A stretch of 11,845 nucleotides of DNA. Origin: JBPCOB01 sp051000715 (GTDB taxonomy: Bacteria; Actinomycetota; Actinomycetes; JALYNC01). The translations under genes were made by a program, and so were the position numbers. The notes under the pieces are model-generated. The model did not search any database. It was not told the DNA's origin and was given only the letters and a program-made list of their open reading frames with translations. Numbering within the stretch: position 1 is the first letter of the stretch; each line of letters begins with the position of its first letter. Shown here piece after piece: positions 1 through 6,091 of this stretch. The DNA lies in assembly GCA_051000715.1 (NCBI GenBank), contig JBPCOB010000247.1:1-11845 (forward strand), written 5' to 3'.

Positions 1-564
1 AAGGCCCTGGAGGACTTCGACTACGACCACGCCCGCGGCCTGCGCCGGGAGGTCATCGCCCACCTGGGCACGCTGGACTTCGTCACCGCGCGCGACAACG
101 TGGTCTTCCTGGGCCCGCCCGGGACCGGCAAGACGCACCTGGCCACCGGGCTGGCGATCCGGGCCTGCCAGGCCGGGCACCGGGTCGCCTTCGCCACCGC
201 CGCGCAGTGGGTGGCCCGCCTGGCCGAGGCGCACACCGCCGGCCGGCTGCAGGCCGAGCTGGGCCGGCTCGGTCGCTACCCGCTGGCCGTGGTCGACGAG
301 GTCGGCTATATCCCGTTCGAGGCCGAGGCGGCCAACCTGTTCTTCCAGCTGGTGTCCTCCCGCTACGAGCGGGCCTCGCTGATCGTCACCTCCAACAAGC
401 CGTTCGGCCGCTGGGGCGAGGTCTTTGGCGACGACGTCGTGGCGGCGGCGATGATCGACCGGCTGGTGCACCACGCCGAGGTGGTCGCCCTCAAGGGCGA
501 CAGCTATCGGCTCAAGGACCGCGACCTCGGCCGCGTCCCGGCGGCCACCAGCACCGAGGAATGA
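1..564 (+). CDS. istB: IS21-family helper ATPase IstB (5' end outside window)
   Basis: This is the AAA+-type ATPase that assists the IstA transposase of IS21-family elements by helping choose and activate the target. The frame is open from base 1, so the N-terminus lies upstream of the window; 187 codons are present out of the family's usual 250 or so. Visible motifs, counted from base 1, are a Walker A GPPGTGKT at residues 38-45, a Walker B LAVVDEVGY at about 95-103 followed by IPF, and the family's IVTSNKPFGRW segment near 129-139. The C-terminus appears complete and stops at a TGA just before the element's end repeats. IstA would be expected upstream, outside the window. The ATPase core seen here is intact, so this copy may be functional. 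Nothing in the visible part suggests decay. Confidence 0.93.
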   Translation, partial: KALEDFDYDHARGLRREVIAHLGTLDFVTARDNVVFLGPPGTGKTHLATGLAIRACQAGHRVAFATAAQWVARLAEAHTAGRLQAELGRLGRYPLAVVDEVGYIPFEAEAANLFFQLVSSRYERASLIVTSNKPFGRWGEVFGDDVVAAAMIDRLVHHAEVVALKGDSYRLKDRDLGRVPAATSTEE

Positions 565-577
565 CCGATCATGACCA

Positions 578-633
578 CCAGGGGGTCAGTTTTCAGGTGC
601 CGCCAGGGGGTCAGTTTTCAGCTGCCGTTGACA
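578..633. repeat. Terminal end of the IS21-type element with two direct repeats
   Basis: A 19-bp sequence, CCAGGGGGTCAGTTTTCAG, occurs twice in direct orientation at 578-596 and 603-621, 25 bp apart, just after the istB stop. IS21-family ends typically carry several such repeats as transposase binding sites. The stretch runs on through CTGCCGTTGACA and the element probably ends at the CA at 632-633, because IS21 members usually finish in CA. The exact border is inferred; the matching left end and the target duplication are not in the window. Confidence 0.75.
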
Positions 634-950
634 TGATCGTCATCCGACGGCGCGGAACTCGACGTCGCCCTCCCCGAGCCGGTCGCGGTCGCATGTGCGT
701 CGTGCGGATTGAAAGTGCCGCGCCGAGAGCGGCTTCCAGGTTCCGGCCGGTACGACTAGCGGAATGGAGCACTCCCGGGGAACTTAGAACGGTTGATAAT
801 CGCGCGAGGTGACCGCCCCAACGGGCGAGCCGTCGACGAGTCGCGTTATAGGGGCGAAGGCGCCCATATCATACCGTCACGGTCGCCGCGGAAGATCGAC
901 GCTCGCTGACGGGGTGGCGTGGGTTGCGGACAGCACAGTGCGGTCAATAC
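634..950. other. Unassigned spacer between two insertion sequences
   Basis: About 320 bases lie between the IS21-type end and the ISL3-type end. The composition is less uniformly GC-rich than the neighbours, with AT-richer patches near 786-805 and 840-880. No reading frame here has recognisable similarity, and the short open frames lack a ribosome binding site and strong third-position GC. It may be the remains of the original locus into which both elements inserted. I see no convincing RNA gene or promoter in it. Confidence 0.5.
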
Positions 951-985
951 GGCTCTTCGGAGTTGAGGGTGGGCGGTACGACGCG
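951..985 (+). repeat. Probable left terminal inverted repeat of an ISL3-family element
   Basis: The sequence starting GGCTCTTCGGAGTTGAGGGT at 951 fits the ISL3-family terminal pattern, in which ends begin GG(C/T)TCTT. It lies 114 bases before the first possible start of the ISL3 transposase fragment and in the right orientation to be its left end. ISL3 elements duplicate 8 bp, so 943-950 would be one copy of the target duplication. The right end is missing because the element is truncated. The inner border of the repeat cannot be fixed without its partner. Confidence 0.55.
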
Positions 986-1009
986 CCGGGGGGGTAGCGC
1001 CGGTTAGTG

Positions 1010-1063
1010 GTCGAGGTCCCTCAGGATCGGGGGCGACCAAGCACCCTTCTGAAGGACCTCGAC
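1010..1063. repeat. 15-bp inverted repeat (hairpin) before the transposase fragment
   Basis: The left arm GTCGAGGTCCCTCAG at 1010-1024 pairs with CTGAAGGACCTCGAC at 1049-1063 with a single mismatch, including ten perfect outer pairs. The loop is 24 bases. The right arm ends one base before the ATG at 1065. In RNA it would form a long stem just upstream of, or covering, the translation start region. It could limit translation of read-through transcripts, serve as a transposase or host-factor site, or be an unrelated nested remnant. The structure is plain in the sequence; its role is unknown. Confidence 0.7.
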
Positions 1064-1064
1064 G

Positions 1065-1394
1065 ATGGCCGAGCCTACGGTGTGTTGCCTGGCGCCAGGG
1101 AGCTACTGCGCGCGGGTCGATGCCATGTTTCACCTGCCTGGAATTCACGTGATCGATGTGGGCTGGCGGGGCGGCCGGCTGTGCTTGACGGTAGAGACCG
1201 CCGCGACGGTGGTCGGGTGCCGGCGCTGCGGAGTGGTCGCGGACAGCCATGGCCGGCGTGATCGGCTGTTGCATGACATTCCGGCGTTCGGTGCGCCGGT
1301 GGCGCTGATCTGGCGGGTGCGTCGGTTTCGATGCGTCGAGCCGGCATGCCCGGGCCGGGTGTTCACCGAGGAGCACGAGTTGGCATCCCCGCGG
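1065..1394 (+). pseudogene. ISL3-family transposase, N-terminal fragment
   Basis: The translation matches the N-terminal part of ISL3-family transposases: a short beta-rich segment (MFHLPGIHVIDVGWRGGRL), then a zinc-binding region with CRRC and a later C-x5-C (residues CVEPAC), then VFTEEHELASPRG. In full-length relatives this region precedes a helix-turn-helix and a DDE catalytic domain. Here similarity stops at about 1394, after some 110 codons of an expected 400 or more, so the catalytic domain is gone. The start could be ATG 1065, directly after the hairpin, or ATG 1125, which fits the family N-terminus better; neither has a good ribosome binding site. The frame runs to 1529, but the last 45 codons are out-of-frame translation of the ABC-transporter fragment. 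It is a dead remnant. Confidence 0.85.
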
Positions 1395-1396
1395 GG
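1387..1396. repeat. 10-bp perfect palindrome at the junction of two gene fragments
   Basis: CCCCGCGGGG at 1387-1396 is a perfect palindrome sitting where ISL3 transposase similarity ends and ABC ATPase similarity begins. It may mark the recombination or deletion point that joined the two. A palindrome of this composition also arises easily by chance in high-GC DNA. Confidence 0.5.
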
Positions 1397-1890
1397 ACGA
1401 TGCTCGGCTCCTGTCGGCCGCCGGTCACGTCGGACTGGGCGGGACCATCGACGCGCTGCCGCATGGTCTGGACACCCACCTCAGCCGAATGTTCATGGAG
1501 ACGGCCGACGAAAGCGACGACCAAGGTGACGAGCAGCAGGCGCCAAGCACCCCTCGCGAGGGCACCTACCTGTCCGGCGGTCAGTGGCAGCGACTGGCTA
1601 TCGCGCGGATGATGATGCGCTCGGACCGCGACCTGCTGATCCTCGACGAGCCCAGCTCCGGTCTGGATCCGCAAGCGGAGCACGACCTGCACCGGGTCGT
1701 CGACAGCCTCACCGTAGGCCGAGCGCGGGTGCTCGTCTCGCACCGGCTCAACACGGTCCGCATGGCTGACCGGATCGTGGTGCTCGACCGCGGTGTCGTC
1801 ATCGAGGAGGGGCGCCATGACCTCCTCATGGACTCCGGCGGTTCATACGCCCACCTCTTCGACCTCCAGCGCGCGGGCTATCTGGGCTGA
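1393..1890 (+). pseudogene. ABC exporter ATPase, C-terminal half of the nucleotide-binding domain
   Basis: From GDDARLL (about 1393) onward the frame reads as the second half of an ABC exporter nucleotide-binding domain. Visible are an IDALPHGLDTHLSRMF segment, signature LSGGQ at 1573-1587, Walker B LLILDEP followed by the D-loop SGLD, and the H-loop His in LVSHRLNT. It then ends normally at RAGYLG and a TGA. Walker A, the Q-loop and any membrane domain are absent, since the upstream sequence is transposase. An ATG at 1489 could start a 133-residue product, but without Walker A it could not be a working ATPase. The acidic insert before the signature (ESDDQGDEQQ) resembles half-exporters that carry a fused membrane domain in actinobacterial peptide-export loci. 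The nearby S26 peptidase agrees with that, but it is inference. Confidence 0.88.
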
Positions 1891-1939
1891 CGCACCCTCC
1901 CCTCACCTGGCGACATCATCGGTCGCGTTGCCGCGAGGG

Positions 1940-2386
1940 TCACGGTCCCCACAGTCGGGCGTTCACCACCGCCACGATCTCCGACTGCGCCACCGGCCCG
2001 AAGTGCCGCGAGTCGTAGCTACCCTTCCCGTCGCCTTCGATCCACACCTGGCCGGCATCAAGCACCGCCCCGGGCGATCCGGGAATGCGCTCCCCAGCCA
2101 AAGCGGCGACGCGCTTGACCACGTGCCCGAGGGCGCCGGGCCCACCACGATGACGGACCACGACGACGTCACCGACTTGCAACGGCCCGGTGAGTGGTCG
2201 GCGAACGGCCAACACACGCTGCCCGGATCGCAGTGTGGGCTCCATGCTCGCCCCTTGCACGGGCACGAACAATAGGACTCGGCGGGCCAAGCCAACCGCA
2301 GCGGCGGCCACCGTGACAGCGGCAATCAGCTTCACCATCGACATCCGGCCAGCAACGAGGCGGATGCTAGCGGTGAGGCTACTCAC
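1940..2386 (-). CDS. S26-family (type I) signal peptidase-like protein
   Basis: This is a membrane-anchored serine protease of the signal peptidase I type, which cuts leader peptides from exported proteins outside the membrane. From the GTG at 2386 it has 148 residues. One hydrophobic segment (about 19-40) is followed by the catalytic serine motif GASMEPTL (Ser47), the lysine motif HVVKRVAAL (Lys91), and the conserved C-terminal box GDGKGSYDSRHFGPV. All catalytic parts are present, so it looks functional. At about 148 residues it is much shorter than housekeeping LepB and resembles the small S26 enzymes found beside peptide exporters. The start is uncertain: GTG 2386, or ATG 2344 or 2338, none with a clear ribosome binding site. 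It converges on the ABC fragment, with about 50 bases between the stops. Its own exporter may therefore be that broken gene. Confidence 0.88.
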   Translation of the reverse strand: MSSLTASIRLVAGRMSMVKLIAAVTVAAAAVGLARRVLLFVPVQGASMEPTLRSGQRVLAVRRPLTGPLQVGDVVVVRHRGGPGALGHVVKRVAALAGERIPGSPGAVLDAGQVWIEGDGKGSYDSRHFGPVAQSEIVAVVNARLWGP

Positions 2387-2403
2387 ATGCTATCGCTTCG
2401 GCT

Positions 2404-2652
2404 ATGACGGTCGGCACCACCCAGGTCAATGTGCGCCTTACCGTGGAAGAGCTTGATCTGTTGGACACGTTACGGCGTTCGGCCGATGGCGACGTGTCAA
2501 GGGCGGAAGTTCTCCGTTCCCTGCTCCGGGAGAAGCGCCGGGCGGCGCTGGACGTGCGAATCGCGGAGACCTATGACGCCGCGGCGCCGGGCGACGATGG
2601 CATGGGGGAGGCGAGCGCCAAGGCCGCCGGTGAGGCGCTGGAGGAGTTGTGA
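2404..2652 (+). CDS. Ribbon-helix-helix antitoxin of a MazEF-like pair
   Basis: This small 82-residue protein has an N-terminal ribbon-helix-helix pattern: a beta strand TTQVNVRLT, helix VEELDLLDTLRRS, a turn with DVSRAE, then helix VLRSLLREKRRA. An acidic, Ala/Gly-rich C-terminal tail from about residue 55 would wrap the toxin. It should repress its own operon and neutralise the RNase encoded next. Its TGA overlaps the toxin GTG by four bases, so the two are translationally coupled. The ATG lies only 17 bases from the divergent GTG of the S26 gene. No Shine-Dalgarno sequence is visible, so translation may be leaderless, or the S26 gene may start further in. Confidence 0.83.
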   Translation: MTVGTTQVNVRLTVEELDLLDTLRRSADGDVSRAEVLRSLLREKRRAALDVRIAETYDAAAPGDDGMGEASAKAAGEALEEL

Positions 2653-2963
2653 GGCGGGGCGAGGTCTGGGACGTCGACTTCCCGGCACCAGCCGGACGGC
2701 GTCCCGCTGTGCTGTTGACGCGAGACGTGATTCTGGACCGGGTCCGCAACGTCACGGTGGCACCGGTCACGTCGACGACTCGCGGCATCCCCACCGAAGT
2801 GCAGATCGACCAACGGGCTGGTCTGGATCACCTGTCGGCCGTCAGCTGCGACAACGTGACCACGGTGCCCAAGCGGCTGTGTGTCCGTCGTCGCGGCTCC
2901 GTGGACCCCGCCACGGAGCGCAAGATCGCTGTGACGGTTGGTCTCGCCCTTGATCTCGACTGA
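2649..2963 (+). CDS. mazF: MazF/PemK-family toxin (endoribonuclease)
   Basis: The 104-residue product fits MazF/PemK, toxins that cut mRNA at short sequences and arrest growth when released from the antitoxin. It begins RRGEVWDVDF and continues with GRRPAVLLTRD, which contains the loop arginine expected for catalysis. VTVAPVTST supplies the threonine/serine of the active site, and then come LSAVSCDNV and a C-terminal helix (ATERKIAVTVGLALDLD). Length and motif order are normal. The GTG start at 2649 lies inside the antitoxin stop region (GTGA overlap) and keeps the canonical MRRGEVW start. Both genes look intact. Base composition matches its neighbours. Confidence 0.92.
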   Translation: MRRGEVWDVDFPAPAGRRPAVLLTRDVILDRVRNVTVAPVTSTTRGIPTEVQIDQRAGLDHLSAVSCDNVTTVPKRLCVRRRGSVDPATERKIAVTVGLALDLD

Positions 2964-2982
2964 CGGCCCTGGCAGGCATCCT

Positions 2983-2998
2983 TGACCAGTGCTGGTCA
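2983..2998. terminator. Possible bidirectional hairpin between convergent genes
   Basis: TGACCAG at 2983-2989 and CTGGTCA at 2992-2998 are perfect inverted repeats separated by TG. They sit in the 55-base gap between the stops of the MazF gene and the convergent DUF4262-like gene. There is no T-tract on either side, so termination would have to work without one, as often happens in actinomycetes. The position is suggestive; the function is inferred. Confidence 0.4.
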
Positions 2999-3018
2999 GG
3001 CGGCGAACGGCGCCCGCG

Positions 3019-3417
3019 TCACACCGAACGGTGCAGCGACCAGCGGACCGGCACGACGTCCGCGGCCGGGTCGACGCCGTACGCCTCCAGGTCATCGGCA
3101 GGCTCGGGCGGGTCGAGACGTAGGCCCACGATCGTCGCCCCGCCGTCGCAAGGCTCATCGAGCTCGCTGCCCACGGCGATCTCACCCCGGAGCAGCGACA
3201 TGCCGAGCCGGTTGAGGAAGGCACCGAGGTCGTTCATCGACAGGTGCCAGTCGCTACCGCCGGGGTCGTCGCCGTGCGTCGGCCGGCTCCGCAGGTGCAG
3301 CTCCGGCCGACCCAGCCCGTGCAACCCGATCGTGTAGGCGAAGTCGCGGCCGAGGTCGTGCTCGTCGAAGACGCCCTGGACCATGAACGGAACCGTGTAG
3401 GTCGACATGCCCGCCAT
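3019..3417 (-). CDS. DUF4262-like protein of unknown function
   Basis: With the start at ATG 3417 (MAGMSTYTV), this encodes 132 residues. An alternative ATG lies three codons in, at 3408. The segment FAYTIGLHGLGRPELHL is the hallmark of DUF4262 proteins, which are small soluble proteins of unknown biochemical role. A conserved-looking NDLGAFLNRLGMSLLRGE helix and an acidic C-terminal domain (DDLEAYGVDPAADVVPVRW) follow. The open frame continues upstream to 3666, but that part is Arg/Pro/Ser-rich, lacks family similarity and runs across the opposite gene, so I exclude it. There is no signal peptide or membrane segment. It converges on mazF. The DUF4262 assignment is from motif memory and should be confirmed by a profile search. 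Confidence 0.7.
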   Translation of the reverse strand: MAGMSTYTVPFMVQGVFDEHDLGRDFAYTIGLHGLGRPELHLRSRPTHGDDPGGSDWHLSMNDLGAFLNRLGMSLLRGEIAVGSELDEPCDGGATIVGLRLDPPEPADDLEAYGVDPAADVVPVRWSLHRSV

Positions 3418-3518
3418 GCTGCTGTGCGGGTACGACGGTTTGTGCGCCTCCGGCCCGTTGTCCACACCGCCGGCTGATGGCCTTGTCTGCGAGCGCCGTA
3501 CGTCGTCACTTTCCTCAT

Positions 3519-4374
3519 GTGAGCCGACGCAAGCGGAGCAGGCAGCGACGGGGTCCGGGACCGGCGCCAAGAGTCCGTGAGCTGATGGACCGTGGGTGGA
3601 ACCGTCGCGACGCCGACCACCTCTGCGTCGTCGAGATGGCGCTGGTCGGCACGAAGGCCGCACCATCGGCGACGAGGACCTTCACGCCGTGACCGCGGCC
3701 CGGCTGGCGGAGGACGCGGGTGACTTCGACCGTGCGATCAGCCTGCTCAAGGACGTCCCGCGGCCCCTTGACGATGGCTGGGTCGCTGCCCTCAAGGAGG
3801 TTCGGTCACTGCCAGGATGCTCCTAGCGACGTTTGGCTGCGCTGGCTCTTGAGCGCCGCGACCCGATTCGTCCTCGAACGACGGGCGCTCCACGTCGCCT
3901 GCGAGTACGCCGTCGTTCGGCTGCAGACCATGGGCGCTGACGCGACCCAGACCCGTGACCACACCCTCCCCCGGGGCGATTCGGGACGTCACCGCGCACG
4001 ACGCATGCCTCTTCGACGAGGGTGGCCTGGCAAGCTACTTCGAGTATTGGGCGGCGCCGCACATCGTCGAACGTGCCGGCGCCGTACGCGATTGGCCCCG
4101 CGTGCCGCCATCGGCATTCGATTCGTTGGGTAGCGACGACGGCGTCGACACCGTCCTCGACCTCTCCGCCAACCGGCAGCGCGGGGTCAAGGACACCAAC
4201 GTCTTCCGCGGACTACCACCCGGCTCCGTGGCGTACGGGCGGGTCGGCCCGATCTCCGAGCAGGCGTCAGCCGGTCAATCTGGACCGGCTGCAGCCCGAA
4301 GGCCTCTCCCGGTCCTGGGCGAGATGATCGCCGCTCGGCAGGGCGGCGGCAGCGGCAGCGGCAGCGTGACCTGA
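3519..4374 (+). pseudogene. Unrecognised gene broken by several frame changes
   Basis: Protein-like sequence with strong third-position GC jumps between frames along one stretch. From GTG 3519 the product begins SRRKRSRQRRG and continues RELMDRGWNRRDADHLCVVEMALVG. Near 3645-3665 it moves to another frame (DEDLHAVTAARLAEDAGDFDRAISLLKDVP, written here only as landmarks DEDLHAV and FDRAISLLKDV). At about 3795-3820 it moves again (WLRWLLSAATRFVLERR, HVACEYAVVRLQ). At about 3945-3960 it moves a third time (DACLFDEGGLASYFEYW, AAPHIVERAGAV). A possible fourth change after 4240 would give a C-terminus ending near 4327. FDRAISLLKDV resembles a TPR-like helix, but I do not recognise the family. It is either a decayed gene of about 270-285 codons or an intact one with sequencing errors. 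Confidence 0.6.
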
Positions 4375-4474
4375 CGCTCCCTCCTGGCCCAGGCAGGTCA
4401 CTCGAGGCCTCGCGCTCGGACGGCGGGGAGGCTGCGGTATTGCCACGGGACATACCGGAGCGGAGACTACGGCC
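4375..4474. other. Short intergenic region upstream of the VapBC-like pair
   Basis: This 100-base gap should hold the promoter and autoregulatory operator of the downstream toxin-antitoxin pair. I see no clear -10/-35 hexamers. Two GGAG motifs at 4457-4460 and 4462-4465 precede ATG 4475. The second is nine bases from the start and is the probable ribosome binding site. Confidence 0.45.
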
Positions 4475-4735
4475 ATGGCGAAGGTCATGGTCTCGCTTCC
4501 CGACGAGTTGTTGGGCCAGCTCGACGCCGAGGCGAAGCGTCGCGGTACGACGCGTAGCGGTCTGCTTGCGGATGTGGTGCGTCGGGAGCTCGCCTTCCCC
4601 ACGCCCGACGCCGTACGCCACGCCGTCGCCTTCCTCGAGGAATGCTTCGCGGGGTCACCGCCGTTCGAGGCCGCCGACATGGTTCGTCTCGACCGGGACG
4701 AGCGTGACCTGCGGGACCGCAAGAGCAGGACTTAA
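4475..4735 (+). CDS. vapB: Ribbon-helix-helix (CopG-like) antitoxin, VapB-type
   Basis: This 86-residue protein opens with a typical ribbon-helix-helix unit: strand AKVMVSLPD, helix ELLGQLDAEAKRRG, turn TTRS, helix GLLADVVRREL. A C-terminal region rich in charged residues (DMVRLDRDERDLRDRKSRT) is the likely toxin-binding part. It would bind its own promoter and inhibit the PIN-domain RNase encoded next. The ATG at 4475 has GGAG nine bases upstream. Its TAA overlaps the toxin ATG by one base (TAATG), as is usual for coupled antitoxin-toxin operons. Confidence 0.87.
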   Translation: MAKVMVSLPDELLGQLDAEAKRRGTTRSGLLADVVRRELAFPTPDAVRHAVAFLEECFAGSPPFEAADMVRLDRDERDLRDRKSRT

Positions 4736-5160
4736 TGCTGATCGACACGTCCGTCCTCGTGAAGTGGTTCCATTCAGAAGGCGAGGGCGAGCTCGGATCT
4801 GCCCGTCTGCTGCGGGCGGCACATCTCTCGGGCCAGGCGCCGGCCCGGGTGCTCGATCTCGCGCAGTACGAGTTTGGCAACGTCCTGCTGCGCCGGCTCC
4901 AGCTCCCGGCCGAACGAGTCGGTGAAGGTTTGGCGGCGCTGCGGATGACAGTCGGCGAGCCGATCTCGTTCCACCATACGTGGGCGAAGCTCGCGGCGCG
5001 GTTTGGCGAAGCGCACGCGCTGACCTTCTATGACGCGTGTTGGGCGGCCGCTGCCCGCCACCTCGGCGTCCCGCTCGTCAGCGCCGACCGGCAGCTGCTG
5101 GACGCCGGGCTGGCCGAGTCGCCGACAGCTGCGGCCACTCGGCTCGGGCTGCTGAGGTGA
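4735..5160 (+). CDS. vapC: PIN-domain toxin, VapC family ribonuclease
   Basis: VapC toxins are Mg-dependent RNases that cut tRNA or rRNA. This 141-residue protein has the PIN-domain acidic set in the expected places: Asp4 in MLIDTSVLVKW, Glu46 in AQYEFGNV, Asp100 in LTFYDACWAAAARHLG, and Asp118 in LVSADRQLL. Length and spacing are normal, so it should be active. It is translationally coupled to the antitoxin by a one-base overlap. The target RNA cannot be told from sequence. No membrane segment or signal peptide is present. Confidence 0.93.
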   Translation: MLIDTSVLVKWFHSEGEGELGSARLLRAAHLSGQAPARVLDLAQYEFGNVLLRRLQLPAERVGEGLAALRMTVGEPISFHHTWAKLAARFGEAHALTFYDACWAAAARHLGVPLVSADRQLLDAGLAESPTAAATRLGLLR

Positions 5161-5190
5161 TCGAGTCCCGGGGCGAGCTCGCATTGAGCG

Positions 5191-5210
5191 GTGGCCTCCG
5201 GACCGGCCAC
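5191..5210. terminator. Possible hairpin between vapC and the convergent methyltransferase gene
   Basis: GTGGCC at 5191-5196 and GGCCAC at 5205-5210 form a six-pair GC-rich stem with an eight-base loop, in the 143-base gap between convergent stops at 5160 and 5304. No T-tract follows. Further GGCC-rich repeats to about 5235 (for example GGCCTCCGGCCA) could form alternative stems. The rest of the gap shows no gene. Confidence 0.3.
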
Positions 5211-5303
5211 GGCCGATGGCCTCCGGCCACGCCGCCGCCGCCATCGCTACGGTCACAGGTTGTGAGGCCCAAGAGCCGCGGACCGGTCGACCGCCACCAC
5301 CGT

Positions 5304-6050
5304 TCAGGCCGTCGCCGCTGGCTTCTCCCAGATCGAGACGTGCTTGACGCTGTCGCTCGTGAACGGCTCCCGCTGCCACCCGCTCCAGCGCTCGCGCAAC
5401 CTCATCCCGGCAAGCTGTGCCATCAGGTCGAGCTCAGACGGCCACACATACCGGAAGGGAATCGACAGGCGCTGCAGTTTTCCATCGACGATTTCGAAGT
5501 GATGCGAGGTGAGGCCTTGCTTCGCGACGTCGTACTCGTCCAAACCCCATCGGGTCTCGCTCACGTACAACGGGCGGAGGGTCTCCCCGGGTGGCAGCCG
5601 TTGGAGTTCCGGGACGACCACCTCGACGACGAAGCAGCCGCCCGGCTCGAGGTGCTCCGCGACGTTGCGGAAGCAGGCGACCTGGGCTGCCTGCGTCGTC
5701 AGGTTCCCGATGGTGTTGAAGAGCAGGTACGCCACAGCGAACTGCCCATCGACGGTCGTCGTCGCGAAGTCGCCGATCGTCACCCCGATCTCCTCCGCGC
5801 CGGGCTTCGTCCGGAGCCTGGCCACCATCGCCTTCGACATCTCGATCCCGTGCACCGGCACTCCGCGGTGCGCTAGCGGGAGCGCGATCCGGCCCGTCCC
5901 GATGCCGAGCTCGAGCGTTCGACCGCCCCCGGCGAGCTGGACCAAGAGGTCGACGGCGGGGTCGACGACCGCCGGATCGAACATGTCGGCAACGCCCTCG
6001 TCGTACCGCGCGGCGACGGGCTCGTCGAAGTAGCCGTCGTCGGGGTCCAC
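5304..6050 (-). CDS. Class I SAM-dependent methyltransferase
   Basis: This is a Rossmann-fold methyltransferase. Counting from GTG 6050 (248 residues), an N-terminal YFDEPVAARYDE helix precedes motif I TLELGIGTGRIALPLA (45-60). The acidic residue that binds the SAM ribose is Glu70 in VHGIEMS, motif II/III lies around VTIGDFATT, and FNTIGNLTTQ and a post-motif strand GGCFVVEVVVPEL follow. The C-terminal half (RYVWPSELDLMAQLAGMRLRERW) is typical of small-molecule methyltransferases of the Methyltransf_25 type. The substrate is unknown. The frame stays open far upstream, but that part overlaps two real genes in other frames. The start is GTG 6050 or TTG 6071; neither has a strong ribosome binding site. 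It lies 20-40 bases after the MoaD-like gene, so it is probably the last gene of that operon. Confidence 0.88.
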   Translation of the reverse strand: MDPDDGYFDEPVAARYDEGVADMFDPAVVDPAVDLLVQLAGGGRTLELGIGTGRIALPLAHRGVPVHGIEMSKAMVARLRTKPGAEEIGVTIGDFATTTVDGQFAVAYLLFNTIGNLTTQAAQVACFRNVAEHLEPGGCFVVEVVVPELQRLPPGETLRPLYVSETRWGLDEYDVAKQGLTSHHFEIVDGKLQRLSIPFRYVWPSELDLMAQLAGMRLRERWSGWQREPFTSDSVKHVSIWEKPAATA

Positions 6051-6091
6051 CGTCGGAATGTATCGGGGCAAGGTCTTTGGTGGGGCTCTCG

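Noticed and set aside
207..812. A 201-codon open frame overlapping istB and its terminal repeats
   Set aside because: It is an Arg/Gly/Pro-rich frame shadow of istB that runs on across the insertion-sequence end.
843..874. GGGGCGAAGGCGCCC small inverted repeat as a possible terminator or RNA
   Set aside because: The stem is very short and there is no adjacent gene end or T-tract; such stems are expected by chance.
3418..3666. N-terminal extension of the DUF4262-like frame, giving 215 residues
   Set aside because: The extra part is low-complexity Arg/Ser/Pro sequence, lacks family similarity and overlaps the opposite-strand gene remnant.
4341..4370. Short GGCAGC tandem repeats
   Set aside because: Only a few imperfect units at the end of a broken gene; this is ordinary low-complexity Gly/Ser coding in GC-rich DNA, not a CRISPR or regulatory repeat.
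5037..5876. A 279-codon open frame on the plus strand across the end of vapC and the methyltransferase gene
   Set aside because: It overlaps two well-supported genes and has no domain signals.
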